Shown in pieces: positions 1 through 8,905 of a stretch of 64,000 nt of DNA. The DNA is taken from NCBI GenBank assembly GCA_009379845.1, contig WHSZ01000003.1:62001-126000 (forward strand), given 5' to 3'. The DNA comes from Pseudonocardiaceae bacterium (GTDB lineage: Bacteria; Actinomycetota; Actinomycetes; Mycobacteriales; Pseudonocardiaceae). The notes under the pieces are model-generated. The model did not search any database. It saw nothing but the letters and a program-made list of their open reading frames with translations, and had not been told where the DNA came from. The first letter of the stretch is position 1; the number at the start of each line of letters is the position of its first letter. Made by a program: the position numbers and the translations under genes.

Positions 1-2
1 GT

Positions 3-239
3 GACGAGGAATTCGACGCCGCATTCACTCGAATTACCGAGGTTGGACTCACCTACTATGCCAACCCGCATGAGCCACACGGAACGCGGAACGAAATCTC
101 CTATACCGCGGCCGGCGGCAGGGGAGTCTACTTCGACGACCCTAACGGGCACTGTATGGAACTGCTTGCCGGACAGGGTAGCGGGGAGCCCGGCACGCTC
201 TGGTGGACCGGACAGTACCGGCCTAGGTCTGAGGCCTGA
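3..239 (+). CDS. VOC/glyoxalase-family protein, 3' end only
   Basis: This is the last 78 codons of a gene that begins before the window, ending at TGA 237-239. The frame contains GVYFDDPNGHCMELLAG, the typical closing strand of vicinal-oxygen-chelate (glyoxalase/bleomycin-resistance/extradiol dioxygenase) proteins, where the Glu of the MELL stretch is usually a metal ligand. The family includes lyases, isomerases and antibiotic-binding resistance proteins, and the fragment does not decide between them. It is co-directional with the efflux gene 49 bases downstream, so a resistance or tailoring role in the same operon is possible but only inferred. The overlapping frame that opens with GTG at position 1 is a shadow and lacks family features. 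Confidence 0.75.
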   Translation, partial: DEEFDAAFTRITEVGLTYYANPHEPHGTRNEISYTAAGGRGVYFDDPNGHCMELLAGQGSGEPGTLWWTGQYRPRSEA

Positions 240-288
240 CCCGATCGATCGCGTACATTCGATTCCGATTCTCCGTTAAGGGACCACC

Positions 289-1881
289 ATGTCGTCAAAA
301 GCCCCAGCCGGATCTGGCGCGCGTGCTGGTTTCCGCGAATGGACCGGGCTGGCTGTGTTGGCCCTTCCCTGCCTGCTGCTCGCTGTGGACATGAACGTGC
401 TGCACATGGCGTTGCCACAGCTGAGCGCGGACCTGAATCCCAGCAGCAGCCAGCTGCTATGGATCATCGATATGTACAGCTTCATGCTGGCAGGCTTCCT
501 GATCACGATGGGCACCCTGGGAGATCGGATCGGTCGCAGGCGCTTGCTGCTCATTGGTGTGGGTGCGTTCGGGATCGCTTCAGCGCTCGCGGCCTACTCG
601 ATCAGCGCCGAGATGCTGATCGTGACCCGTGCGCTGCTCGGAATTTCCGGGGCGGCTGTGATGCCGTCCACCTTGTCCTTGGTCAGCGCTCTGTTCGTGA
701 ACCCGAGGCAGCGCACGGTCGCCGTCAGTGTCTGGATGAGCTGCTTCATGGTCGGAGCCGCTATCGGGCCGGTGATTGGTGGGTTGCTGCTCGAGTTCTT
801 CTGGTGGGGCTCGGTATTTCTGCTCGGTGTACCTGTCATGGTTGCGGTGCTGCTGACCGGACGGTTGCTACTGCCGGAGTACCGCGACACCACCGCCGGA
901 AAGCTGGATCTGATCAGCGTCGCGTTGTCTCTGGCCACCGTTATGCCGGTGATCTACGGTCTGAAGGAGATCGCCAAAGACGGCGTGCACTGGTTGCCTG
1001 TCCTGGCCATCGTCGCCGGTGTGGCTGTCGGCGTGTCCTTTGTGCGGAGGCAGCGAGTGCTGCCCGATCCGTTGCTCGATATGCGGCTGTTCGGCAATCG
1101 CTCGTTCCGCGTCATTCTGATGATCATGGTGCTCGGCATTGTCGCCTTCAGCGGCGTCGTACTGTTCATTCCGCAGTACCTGCAATTGGTAGCGAATCTG
1201 TCGCCATTGTGGGCGGGTATGTGGATGACACCCGCCGTCGTGGCGATGACCATCGTTACGTTGCTGGCCCCGCTTGCGATCCGCCGGATAGCACCGGGCC
1301 ACGTAATCGGAACAGGGTTGCTTGTCGCCGCCATCGGTTACCTGGTACTTACCCAAGTCGAGGCGGTAGCCGGGCTAGGCGTTCTGGTAGTCGGCGCCAT
1401 CATTGCCTATTCCGGTACCGGACCGATGATGGCGTTGGGTACCGACCTGGTAGTGGGGTATGCACCTCCGGAGAAGGCGGGCTCGGCGTCGGCGATAGCG
1501 GAGACCGGTATGGAGTTCGGTTCGGCGATGGGGGTGGCCGTTCTCGGTAGCATTGGCACAGCCGTCTACCGCCATCAAGTGGCCGACTCGATACCAGCCG
1601 ACGTCCCGGATGAGGCGGCCGCCGCGACCCGCGACACCCTACCCAACGCCGCCGGCGCGGCCGAGGAGCTACCGTCTCAGCTTGCCACGGAACTGCTGAC
1701 GCCCGCCCGCGAATCATTTAGCCACGGTCTCAACACCGCCGCTGCCATCAGCGCCGCCTTGCTCGTCGGCCTGGGTGTACTCGCGATGACCGCACTCCGG
1801 CGCATCGTTCCGGGAAACGGATCCGCATCTCACGTTGCTTCCGGCGACTCGACGTCGGAATCCATGCCGCATAGCCGGTAG
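289..1881 (+). CDS. MFS drug exporter, DHA2 (EmrB/QacA, 14-TM) type
   Basis: A 530-residue integral membrane transporter expected to export hydrophobic drugs in exchange for protons. The first helix carries LAVDMNVLHMALP (residues 31-43), the D-x-x-V-x-x-x-A-L-P signature of the DHA2 branch. GDRIGRRR at residues 78-85 is the cytoplasmic loop 2-3 motif of major facilitator proteins. Length and hydrophobicity suit 14 helices with a polar C-terminal tail. The ATG at 289 follows an AAGGGA Shine-Dalgarno. It sits at the left edge of the sugar and 3-hydroxyanthranilate genes, so self-resistance or product export is the natural inference. The substrate cannot be read from the sequence. Confidence 0.88.
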   Translation: MSSKAPAGSGARAGFREWTGLAVLALPCLLLAVDMNVLHMALPQLSADLNPSSSQLLWIIDMYSFMLAGFLITMGTLGDRIGRRRLLLIGVGAFGIASALAAYSISAEMLIVTRALLGISGAAVMPSTLSLVSALFVNPRQRTVAVSVWMSCFMVGAAIGPVIGGLLLEFFWWGSVFLLGVPVMVAVLLTGRLLLPEYRDTTAGKLDLISVALSLATVMPVIYGLKEIAKDGVHWLPVLAIVAGVAVGVSFVRRQRVLPDPLLDMRLFGNRSFRVILMIMVLGIVAFSGVVLFIPQYLQLVANLSPLWAGMWMTPAVVAMTIVTLLAPLAIRRIAPGHVIGTGLLVAAIGYLVLTQVEAVAGLGVLVVGAIIAYSGTGPMMALGTDLVVGYAPPEKAGSASAIAETGMEFGSAMGVAVLGSIGTAVYRHQVADSIPADVPDEAAAATRDTLPNAAGAAEELPSQLATELLTPARESFSHGLNTAAAISAALLVGLGVLAMTALRRIVPGNGSASHVASGDSTSESMPHSR

Positions 1882-2026
1882 TTCCGATGCCCACGATGGG
1901 CACCACGGTTGGGCTGTCCACGTGAGTCATCCCGAGCCGCATCCATCGTGCGGTAAGGAGCATAGCTAAGTACGGCATCGTGCCGGCGAGGCGCGCTCAC
2001 GCGTCGCCCACCTGCGCGCCCACTCG

Positions 2027-2047
2027 CACAATATGGATGCAATTGGG
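2027..2047 (+). repeat. Copy 1 of a dispersed 13-mer-core palindromic element
   Basis: The intergenic stretch before rmlB contains CAATATGGATGCA followed by ATTGGG. The same 13-base core, with at most one change, recurs at 31868-31889 and 47722-47743, each time between genes. This copy is imperfectly palindromic around GGATGC. Its function is unknown; it could be a protein-binding site or a small mobile repeat. Confidence 0.55.
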
Positions 2048-2087
2048 TATCACGAGCGGCGTCGAGTTACGAATGAGAGAAGGCGGT

Positions 2088-3092
2088 ATGAGGATTCTCG
2101 TTACAGGAGCAGCGGGATTTATCGGCTCACACTACGTGCGCACACTACTGGCGAACGACTACCCCGAATACCAGGACGCCGAAGTCACGGTTCTGGACGA
2201 TCTGACCTACGCCGGCAATCTCGAGAACCTGCCGATGAACCACCCGCGGTTGAGGTTCGTCAAGGGCGACATCTGCGACGAAGGTCAACTCGACGAATTG
2301 CTGCCCGGACATCGCGCCGTCCTGAACTTCGCAGCGGAGTCGCATGTAGATCGTTCGATTCGAGGTGCCGGCGAGTTCGTACGGACGAATGTCCTCGGCG
2401 CGCAGAGACTATTCGATGCCTGCCTCAGGGCCGGCGTAACAACGGTTGTGCAGGTGTCGACGGACGAGGTCTATGGCTCGACGGAGCACGGGCGGTGGAC
2501 CGAAACCGAACCACTACGGCCGAACTCGCCATACTCTGCTTCGAAGGCATCAGCGGATCTGCTCGCCAGAGCGTACTGGCGCACGTACGGCCTTGACGTT
2601 CGCGTCACGCGCTGCTCCAACAACTATGGACCGTATCAGCATCCTGAGAAGCTGATTCCGCTGTTTGTCACGAACTTGTTGAGCGGCCGACCGGTACCAC
2701 TCTACGGCAAGGGTGACAACGTACGTGAATGGTTGCATGTGGATGACCACTGCCGCGGCATCCATCTCGTGCTTACCAGAGGTCTCCCAGGGGAGATCTA
2801 CAACATCGGTGGCGGCACAGAGATTTCGAACTTGGAGATGACGGCGCGACTGTTGGAACTGTGTGGCGGAAGCTGGTCCCTTGTTCGTCGTGTGCCCGAT
2901 CGTGTCGGTCACGATTTCCGGTATGCCATCGACGATTCCAAGATTCGCGACGAGCTTGGTTACGCGCCTCGCTGGTCGCTCGACGACGGATTGAAGAACG
3001 TCGTCCAGTGGTATCGCGACAACCTCTCCTGGTGGCAGTTGGCGCACGACGCGCACGATGATGCGGTGCGTCAGTTTCACGGCATGAACTAG
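2088..3092 (+). CDS. rmlB: dTDP-glucose 4,6-dehydratase
   Basis: Converts dTDP-glucose to dTDP-4-keto-6-deoxyglucose using bound NAD+, the branch point of bacterial deoxysugar synthesis. The 334-residue protein is of normal family length. It has the Rossmann motif GAAGFIG (7-13), the catalytic STDEVYG with Thr125, Asp126 and Glu127, and the YxxxK pair Tyr149/Lys153. I chose ATG 2088 because it is preceded by AGAAGG at good spacing and starts at the usual MRILVTGAAG; the open frame extends upstream to 1980 without family similarity. It is followed 21 bases later by rmlA, as in many dTDP-sugar operons. Confidence 0.95.
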   Translation: MRILVTGAAGFIGSHYVRTLLANDYPEYQDAEVTVLDDLTYAGNLENLPMNHPRLRFVKGDICDEGQLDELLPGHRAVLNFAAESHVDRSIRGAGEFVRTNVLGAQRLFDACLRAGVTTVVQVSTDEVYGSTEHGRWTETEPLRPNSPYSASKASADLLARAYWRTYGLDVRVTRCSNNYGPYQHPEKLIPLFVTNLLSGRPVPLYGKGDNVREWLHVDDHCRGIHLVLTRGLPGEIYNIGGGTEISNLEMTARLLELCGGSWSLVRRVPDRVGHDFRYAIDDSKIRDELGYAPRWSLDDGLKNVVQWYRDNLSWWQLAHDAHDDAVRQFHGMN

Positions 3093-3113
3093 CGAATACG
3101 AGAAGGGTCTGCC

Positions 3114-4007
3114 ATGAAAGGAATAATCCTGGCTGGCGGCAATGGCACGCGACTGCATCCGATCACCTTAGGCGTATCCAAACAGCTGTTGCCGGTCTAT
3201 GACAAACCGATGGTTTACTACCCGCTTTCAGTGCTGATGCTCGCGGACGTACGAGAAATTCTCATAATTTCGTCTCCGGCCGATCTGCCTGGCTTCCGCC
3301 GGCTACTCGGTGATGGCGCCGAACTGGGTTTATCCATAGACTACGCCGTTCAAGAAGAGCCCCGTGGACTCGCCGACGCGTTCGTGATCGGGGCGGACCA
3401 TATTGGGTCCGACTCAGTCGCACTGGTGCTGGGCGACAATATTTTCCACGGTCTCGGGTTCTCCTCGGTGCTACAGCACAACGTTCGTGTGCTGGATGGC
3501 TGTGTTCTCTTTGGCTACCCGGTCCCAAATCCAGAGCGTTACGGCGTCGGCGAAGCGGATGGATCGGGAAACCTGATCTCCATCGAGGAAAAGCCGGCCT
3601 ACCCGAGGTCGAACAGAGCGATAACCGGCTTGTACTTCTACGACAATGACGTGGTGGATATTGCGAAGAACTTGCCGCCTTCGGCGCGGGGAGAACTGGA
3701 GATAACCGACGTAAACCGCGTCTATCTGGAGCGCGGTCGAGCAAGACTTGTCGACCTGGGACGTGGGTTCGCATGGCTAGACACGGGTACGCACGACTCG
3801 CTGGTGGAGGCAAGCCAGTTCGTCCAGATTCTGGAGCATCGCCAAGGCGTACGGATCGCGTGTATCGAAGAAATCGCTCTACGGATGGGATTCATCGACC
3901 AAGAGGCTTGTTACCGGATGGGCGAACGGCTGGCCAAATCGGGATACGGCGAGTACGTGATGCAAATCGCGACAACCGCGCAAACCCAGCTGCGCGCGGT
4001 GAACTGA
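3114..4007 (+). CDS. rmlA: Glucose-1-phosphate thymidylyltransferase
   Basis: Joins glucose-1-phosphate and dTTP to give dTDP-glucose, the activated precursor for the RmlB reaction encoded just upstream. The 297-residue protein shows the nucleotide-binding GGNGTRLHPIT (8-18), SKQLLPVYDKPM, and the metal-binding VLGDN with Asp108. Length matches the short RmlA class. ATG 3114 has GAGAAGGG upstream. Leu19 is a TTA codon (3168-3170), rare in such genomes and often a sign of bldA-tRNA-dependent, development-linked expression. This fits a secondary-metabolite rather than a cell-wall copy of the gene. Confidence 0.95.
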   Translation: MKGIILAGGNGTRLHPITLGVSKQLLPVYDKPMVYYPLSVLMLADVREILIISSPADLPGFRRLLGDGAELGLSIDYAVQEEPRGLADAFVIGADHIGSDSVALVLGDNIFHGLGFSSVLQHNVRVLDGCVLFGYPVPNPERYGVGEADGSGNLISIEEKPAYPRSNRAITGLYFYDNDVVDIAKNLPPSARGELEITDVNRVYLERGRARLVDLGRGFAWLDTGTHDSLVEASQFVQILEHRQGVRIACIEEIALRMGFIDQEACYRMGERLAKSGYGEYVMQIATTAQTQLRAVN

Positions 4008-4104
4008 GTAGTACGGAGAAAATCCGGTCGGCGTTCTGCTACCACCATGGTGCCCGTACTTGCTCTTACGGCAGACAACTACCCAGCGATTTGAGGAGGC
4101 GGTC

Positions 4105-4806
4105 GTGGCGACGACGAACAGCTTCGACCTAGGAGTTTCGGAGGCAAGACGGCACGAGCGCGAGGCGGCGGTGCCGGTCGAGTTCGAGCTGCTCGGTCGG
4201 CGGTGGGAATTGCTCCCCGAAGTATTCGCGCCGTTTCACTCGCGCTCGACGGAAACCTACTCCAGATGGCTCCCGTATCCGCTGGACGGCTCGTTACTCG
4301 AAATGGGTTGCGGTGCCGGAGTCACGGCAGTATTCGCCGCCTTGTCCGGCTGTCAGCACGTGACCGCGACGGACATCAGTGCGGCCGCAGTGGAAAATGT
4401 GAAGTTGAACGCCGCGCGGCACGGCATGGCCAGCCGGGTCCGAGCGTTGCGCGGAAACATGTTCGACGCACTCGCGCCGGACGATCGTTTTGATGTGATC
4501 TTTTGGAACTCCAGCGCCATCGAGGCTCCGGCCGACTTCGTCTATGGAAGCGATATCGAGTGGTCCATCTTTGATCGCGACTACACCTCCCACCGGGTCT
4601 ACCTGCGCGACGGCCCCAAGCACCTGACCGAGCGGGGCCGGTTGTTCCTCGGCTTCAACACGAACGGCAACCTCGAGCGTCTCGAGCACCTCGCCGCGGA
4701 AGCAGGCCTGCGCGTCGATGAAGTCGACAGCGTGACGACGACATACAACGACCACACCACGGCGAAATTCATGCTGCTCGAGCTCGTCGGTGTGACCCTC
4801 GGATAA
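4105..4806 (+). CDS. SAM-dependent methyltransferase (class I)
   Basis: A 233-residue Rossmann-fold methyltransferase. Motif I is LLEMGCGAGVT (about 64-74), followed by TATDIS (motif II acidic residue) and by IFWNSSAIE where PrmC/HemK-like enzymes have an N-P-P-Y type motif IV. The NPPY signature itself is missing, so substrate guesses from PrmC are unsafe. I place the start at GTG 4105 because GAGGAGG lies 5 bases upstream; an in-frame ATG at 4060 has no good ribosome site. It lies between rmlA and a glycosyltransferase gene, so methylation of a sugar or of the glycosylated aglycone is the likeliest role. Confidence 0.82.
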   Translation: MATTNSFDLGVSEARRHEREAAVPVEFELLGRRWELLPEVFAPFHSRSTETYSRWLPYPLDGSLLEMGCGAGVTAVFAALSGCQHVTATDISAAAVENVKLNAARHGMASRVRALRGNMFDALAPDDRFDVIFWNSSAIEAPADFVYGSDIEWSIFDRDYTSHRVYLRDGPKHLTERGRLFLGFNTNGNLERLEHLAAEAGLRVDEVDSVTTTYNDHTTAKFMLLELVGVTLG

Positions 4807-4834
4807 AGCGCCATTTCCCGCAAGGAGGCCTTCG

Positions 4835-6106
4835 ATGCGAGTTATGTTCACCACGTGGCCCGAAATGTCCGAATATAACCCGATGATCCCGCTCACCTGG
4901 GCATTCCAGGGAGCAGGCCATGAGGTTCGCGTCGTCTCACATCCCGGTCTGGCCAAGGCAATCACATCGACGGGCCTGACGGCAGTGTCTCTCAATGGCA
5001 CGGAGAACCTGCCAAGACCGGACACCGTAACCGATTTCGTAATTGGCGATGAGGAACTAGCTCAACTCACCGAGGCGTTGGCGCTTGACCCCGCGGACCG
5101 GCGTCCATGGGACATATTCAGTTACTACCTCATAGCGGCGCACCGTATCTTCTTCCCAGTCTCGCCCACCGAACAGCCGATGGTGGACGATCTGGTTGAC
5201 TTCGCCCGCGGCTGGCAACCGGATCTGGTTATCTGGGATGTCACGTGGCCCTGCGGTGGCGTCGCGGCACTTGCCTGCGGCGCGGCGAGCGCCCGGCTGT
5301 TGTGGGGGCCGGACTACTGCGCGTGGACCAACGACAGGTTCGCCGAACGCAAAGGTCTGCTCGGTCCGGGGGTGCAGAATCCCCTTGTCCAGGTGGTCCG
5401 GCCGATGGCGGATCGCTACCAGCTCGAAGTTACCGACGACATGCTGGTCGGGCACTGGACTATCGATCCGATACCGGAGGATGCGCGGCTTCCCACCACG
5501 ACGCGCAAAGTTCGGATGCGGCGGCTGCCTTACACGGGCGCGGGAGTGCTGCCGGAATGGCTGCGCTCGCCGCCTGAGCGGCCACGGGTGGCTTTGACCT
5601 TGGGTGTGTCGCAGCGAACGAACGACAAGGACAGTGCCGTTCTCATCGCCGACATGCTGGATATGGTGGCGGGTTTGGACATCGAGGCGGTCGCCACGCT
5701 GAACGACGATCAACTTGCCGGTCAGCGAGTTCCGAGCAACGTACGCACGATCGACTATGTACCGCTCACCCAGCTGCTGCCCACCTGCTCAGCGATCGTG
5801 CATCACGGTAGCGGCGGAACCTTCGCGACCGCCGTTGCGCACAAAGTGCCGCAGCTGATACTGGACCAGAGCATGGACGCACCGGGATACACGCGATGTG
5901 TGACCGGCCATGGCGCCGGTCTTGGCCTCGACCACAACGAGCTCTCCGTTGCGGAGATGCGTGCCCGGCTGCAGCGGGTTTTGACCGAACCCTCGTTCCA
6001 GAAGGGCGTGCACGACCTCTACTGCAGCTGGCTGAGCCTACCGAGTCCAAATGAGATTCTCCTGGTCCTGGAGAAGTTGACGGATCAACACCGCGACCGA
6101 CATTGA
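4835..6106 (+). CDS. Glycosyltransferase, DesVII/EryCIII-like (GT1 family)
   Basis: A 423-residue GT-B fold enzyme that should transfer a dTDP-deoxysugar to an acceptor. The N-terminal half resembles macrolide glycosyltransferases that need an activator (MSEYNPMIPLTWAFQGAGHEV; WQPDLVIWDVTWPCGGVAA). The donor-binding HHGSGGTFATA at about residues 323-333 is the conserved GT1 motif. ATG 4835 follows AAGGAGG. The DesVII/EryCIII class generally works with a cytochrome-P450-like helper (DesVIII/EryCII), and no such gene is in the window. Either the helper lies to the left or this enzyme does not need one. Confidence 0.9.
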   Translation: MRVMFTTWPEMSEYNPMIPLTWAFQGAGHEVRVVSHPGLAKAITSTGLTAVSLNGTENLPRPDTVTDFVIGDEELAQLTEALALDPADRRPWDIFSYYLIAAHRIFFPVSPTEQPMVDDLVDFARGWQPDLVIWDVTWPCGGVAALACGAASARLLWGPDYCAWTNDRFAERKGLLGPGVQNPLVQVVRPMADRYQLEVTDDMLVGHWTIDPIPEDARLPTTTRKVRMRRLPYTGAGVLPEWLRSPPERPRVALTLGVSQRTNDKDSAVLIADMLDMVAGLDIEAVATLNDDQLAGQRVPSNVRTIDYVPLTQLLPTCSAIVHHGSGGTFATAVAHKVPQLILDQSMDAPGYTRCVTGHGAGLGLDHNELSVAEMRARLQRVLTEPSFQKGVHDLYCSWLSLPSPNEILLVLEKLTDQHRDRH

Positions 6107-6145
6107 GGGCAAGACCTATCGTATTGATCGTAGAAAGAGGATTCC

Positions 6146-7273
6146 ATGAAGGCTCTGTTCATTACTGGCGGAAGTATGGCAACGGTCTTCCCGCAAGCTT
6201 CCCTTGCCAGGGCCGCGAGAGACGCTGGGCACGAGATATTGATGGCCGCACCGGACTCGGTTACGCCGGTCATTGCCAAGGCTGGCCTGCCGCCCGTTTC
6301 CATCTCGGCCAGGAAAAAGCAACAGTTTCCCCAAGACATCCCGGACGATCCAGCGGCTCAAATGCGGCTGGTAGGGCGTTGGTATGCGGACGTGGCCGTG
6401 GAAAGCGTGGATCTGCTGCTGGACCTGGCAACGGACTGGCGTCCGGACATCGTGGCCGGTGGGGGGATGTTCCATACCGCGTCGCTTCTCGCTCATCGCC
6501 TTGCCGTGCCGTCCGTACGGCAGCCGTGGGGCATGCTGGATTCGGGTGAGTACGACGCGGGAGCGACCGAGCGGCTACGGCCACTGTTGGGTGAGCTGGG
6601 CCTTGACCGGCTGCCGGAGCCAGATCTGCCGATCGACGTGCGGCCGCCAAGCCTTGAGTCGCCGGACGAGCCGCCCGCGCAGAAGATGCGTTGGATTCCC
6701 GGGAACCTGCAGCGTCCTCTCGAGCGGTGGATGTACACGAGAGGGGAGCGTCGCCGAGTATTCCTGACCAGTGGCAGTCGGGTTACCAGCGAAGGCACCT
6801 TGCATACGATGACCGTTGACTTCTTGCGTGACGTAGCGCAGGCCATTGCCGCGCTAGGGACGGAGGTCCTGGTCGCTGTCCCGGACGATGTCGCTTCGGA
6901 GTTGCTCACCGGCCTGGACGGGGAGCAGATCCGGGCAGGCTGGCTGCCGATGGACATCGTCGCACCTACCTGTGATCTGATTGTGCACCACGCCGGTACC
7001 GGAACAAGTATGACCGCTATGGCTGCCGGTGTCCCGGAACTGATGCTCAGAGAACCCCCGTCACTCGGCGAGATGCAGCCGCTGATCGAGTTCGGCAACG
7101 CTATCGAGCTGCCTAAAGGTGAGCATACCCTCGACAACATCGTATCGGCCTGCGACGAAATGTTGTCGAATCCCACTTATCGGGAACGGGCGCGGATTCT
7201 TGCCCGGGAAATCGCCGATCTTCCGCTGCCTTCGGAAGTGGTCGGGGTGATGGAAAAGTTGGTGGCCGGATAG
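6146..7273 (+). CDS. Second glycosyltransferase (GT1 family)
   Basis: A 375-residue GT-B glycosyltransferase, shorter than its upstream neighbour. It starts with MKALFITGGSMATVFPQASLARAARDAGHE, as nucleotide-sugar glycosyltransferases do, and has the sugar-donor motif HHAGTGTSMTAMAAGVPEL near residues 281-299. ATG 6146 follows AAAGAGGA. Two adjacent glycosyltransferases suggest either two sugars on one product, or one enzyme for the sugar and one for a later transfer. The protein may need no partner because it lacks the extended N-terminal region of the DesVII class, but this is inference. Confidence 0.88.
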   Translation: MKALFITGGSMATVFPQASLARAARDAGHEILMAAPDSVTPVIAKAGLPPVSISARKKQQFPQDIPDDPAAQMRLVGRWYADVAVESVDLLLDLATDWRPDIVAGGGMFHTASLLAHRLAVPSVRQPWGMLDSGEYDAGATERLRPLLGELGLDRLPEPDLPIDVRPPSLESPDEPPAQKMRWIPGNLQRPLERWMYTRGERRRVFLTSGSRVTSEGTLHTMTVDFLRDVAQAIAALGTEVLVAVPDDVASELLTGLDGEQIRAGWLPMDIVAPTCDLIVHHAGTGTSMTAMAAGVPELMLREPPSLGEMQPLIEFGNAIELPKGEHTLDNIVSACDEMLSNPTYRERARILAREIADLPLPSEVVGVMEKLVAG

Positions 7274-7337
7274 CGCGCGGCCAGTGATCCGGTAAATACG
7301 GATACGCGAGCCTTGTTAAGGCGAAAATGGAGAGATT

Positions 7338-8096
7338 ATGAGTAATAATGACGCCTCCGGAATCTATCATCGAGCCGATGTATATGAAGCGTTCTACCGG
7401 GGACGGGGCAAGGATTACGAAGGCGAATCGACGACGGTCATCAAGGCTATACGTGAACGAAACGACGGCGCGTCGTCACTGCTCGATATCGCTTGCGGGA
7501 CCGGATCACACCTCAGGTACTTCGCAGAGGAATTCGACTGCACAGGGCTCGACATTTCTGAAGAGATGCTCGACTTGGCCAGGAAGAATGTCCCGAGTGT
7601 GCCTGTCCAGCTGGGAGATATGCGTCGGTTCAAGCTCGGTCGCTCGTTCGACGCGATCACCTGCATGTTCAGCTCGATCAGTTACCTGGACAGCGCCGAA
7701 GACCTGGGCAGGGCGTTGAAATGCTTCACCCGGCATCTCAATGACGGCGGCGTCATCGTCGTCGAACCATGGTGGTTCCCGGAGAAATTCATACCCGGTT
7801 ATGTATCGGGTGACGTCGTCACCGTGGACCGGCGCACGATTTCTCGGGTCTCCTACTCGATACGTGATCTCTCCTGCTCGGTCAGGAACAGTATGGCCAG
7901 CAGCATGGAGGTACACTACATAGTCGCAGACGCGAATTCGGGCGTGCAACATTTCACTGATACGCACGTTATGTGCCTTTTCGCTCGGCAGGAATACGAG
8001 AACGCCTTCGCTGAAGCGGGCTGCTCGGTGGAGTATCTCGAATCAGATCAGCCTACGCCTGGATTATTCGTCGGTGTCAAAGCCGGAACGCGGTGA
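7338..8096 (+). CDS. dTDP-aminosugar N,N-dimethyltransferase, DesVI/TylM1-like
   Basis: Predicted to add two methyl groups from SAM to the amino group of a dTDP-3-amino-deoxyhexose. The 252-residue protein begins YEAFYRGRGKDYEGE and carries LLDIACGTGSHL (48-59), QLGDMRRFKLGRSFDAI, CMFSSISYL and VVEPWWFPEKF. These blocks match DesVI and TylM1 closely as I recall those sequences. ATG 7338 has GGAGAG upstream. It contains an in-frame TTA codon at 8064-8066. An aminotransferase that would make its substrate is not present in the window, so that step must be encoded elsewhere, probably to the left. Confidence 0.9.
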   Translation: MSNNDASGIYHRADVYEAFYRGRGKDYEGESTTVIKAIRERNDGASSLLDIACGTGSHLRYFAEEFDCTGLDISEEMLDLARKNVPSVPVQLGDMRRFKLGRSFDAITCMFSSISYLDSAEDLGRALKCFTRHLNDGGVIVVEPWWFPEKFIPGYVSGDVVTVDRRTISRVSYSIRDLSCSVRNSMASSMEVHYIVADANSGVQHFTDTHVMCLFARQEYENAFAEAGCSVEYLESDQPTPGLFVGVKAGTR

Positions 8097-8105
8097 GGCC
8101 GGCCG

Positions 8106-8768
8106 ATGCGGGCACGAGAACTAGAGATTGATGGGGCTTTCGAGTTCACACCTCATATTTTTCGGGATAACCGCGGATGTGTGACGTCGCCGTTTCAGGA
8201 GGCAGTCTTTATCGAGGCAGTTGGGTATCCGCTGTTTCCAGTCAAGCAGACGACGTGTAGCACTTCTCAACGTGGCGTTGTTCGTGGGGTGCACTTCACC
8301 GCGATTCCGCCGGGCATGGCCAAGTATGCGTACTGCCCGCTAGGACGGGTTCTCGACGTCATCGTTGACGTTCGGGTGGGCTCGCCGACGTTCGGCCGTT
8401 GGGAATCCGTGATACTCGATGATCAGGATTGTCGAGCCGTGTACCTACCGGTGGGCGTCGGGCATATGTTCATCTCATTGCGTGATGGCACGGTGATGAA
8501 CTATGTCCTTTCGGAGGCCTACGTGCCGGCCAATGAGCTCGCGTTGTCACCGTTTGATCCGGATCTTGCGTTGCCGATCCCGAGCGATGTGGATGCTGTT
8601 CTGTCGGATCGGGACCGGAATGCGCCTACCGTGGCCGGCCTCCAGGAAGCTGATCTGCTTCCCGATTACTCGAAGTGTCTCGAGGTCGAGGCGGCGTTCG
8701 GTGGTGCGGTCCCCGTGAAGGACACATCGAGAACCGGTGCGGCTTCGCGGAGTGCGCCGTTTCGCTGA
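8106..8768 (+). CDS. dTDP-4-keto-6-deoxyhexose 3,5- (or 3-/5-) epimerase, RmlC-like
   Basis: A 220-residue cupin that should epimerise C3 and/or C5 of a dTDP-4-ketohexose. RGVHF places the catalytic base at His63, and GRVLDVIVDVRVGSPTFGRWESV and YLPVGVGHMF are the family core. The expected tyrosine region reads NYVLSEAY, and the usual W-x-D-P block is replaced by SPFDPDLALPIP, which is closer to antibiotic-sugar epimerases (EvaD/TylK class) than to rhamnose RmlC. The start is 9 bases after the N-methyltransferase stop, so translation is probably coupled. Confidence 0.88.
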   Translation: MRARELEIDGAFEFTPHIFRDNRGCVTSPFQEAVFIEAVGYPLFPVKQTTCSTSQRGVVRGVHFTAIPPGMAKYAYCPLGRVLDVIVDVRVGSPTFGRWESVILDDQDCRAVYLPVGVGHMFISLRDGTVMNYVLSEAYVPANELALSPFDPDLALPIPSDVDAVLSDRDRNAPTVAGLQEADLLPDYSKCLEVEAAFGGAVPVKDTSRTGAASRSAPFR

Positions 8769-8905
8769 GTTCGCACCGCTTCTCAGGTATGTCGCTTCGA
8801 GCGCAGCAGTCGGACGCATGTGTGTCCCTGATTGAGCCGGCGGGGTGTCGCCGTGTCAATCCAGAGTGCCGCCTCACCTTCTGTCCATTCACTTTGGAGG
8901 TGCTT

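Noticed and set aside
3397..3411. Fourth copy of the CAATATGG element inside rmlA
   Set aside because: Only CCATATTGGG-like bases match by chance in a conserved coding stretch (GADHIGSDS region); the GGATGCA core is missing.
8675..8905. Longer DAHP synthase starting inside the epimerase gene
   Set aside because: The extension overlaps conserved epimerase coding and has no similarity. GTG 8906 has GGAGG at the right distance.
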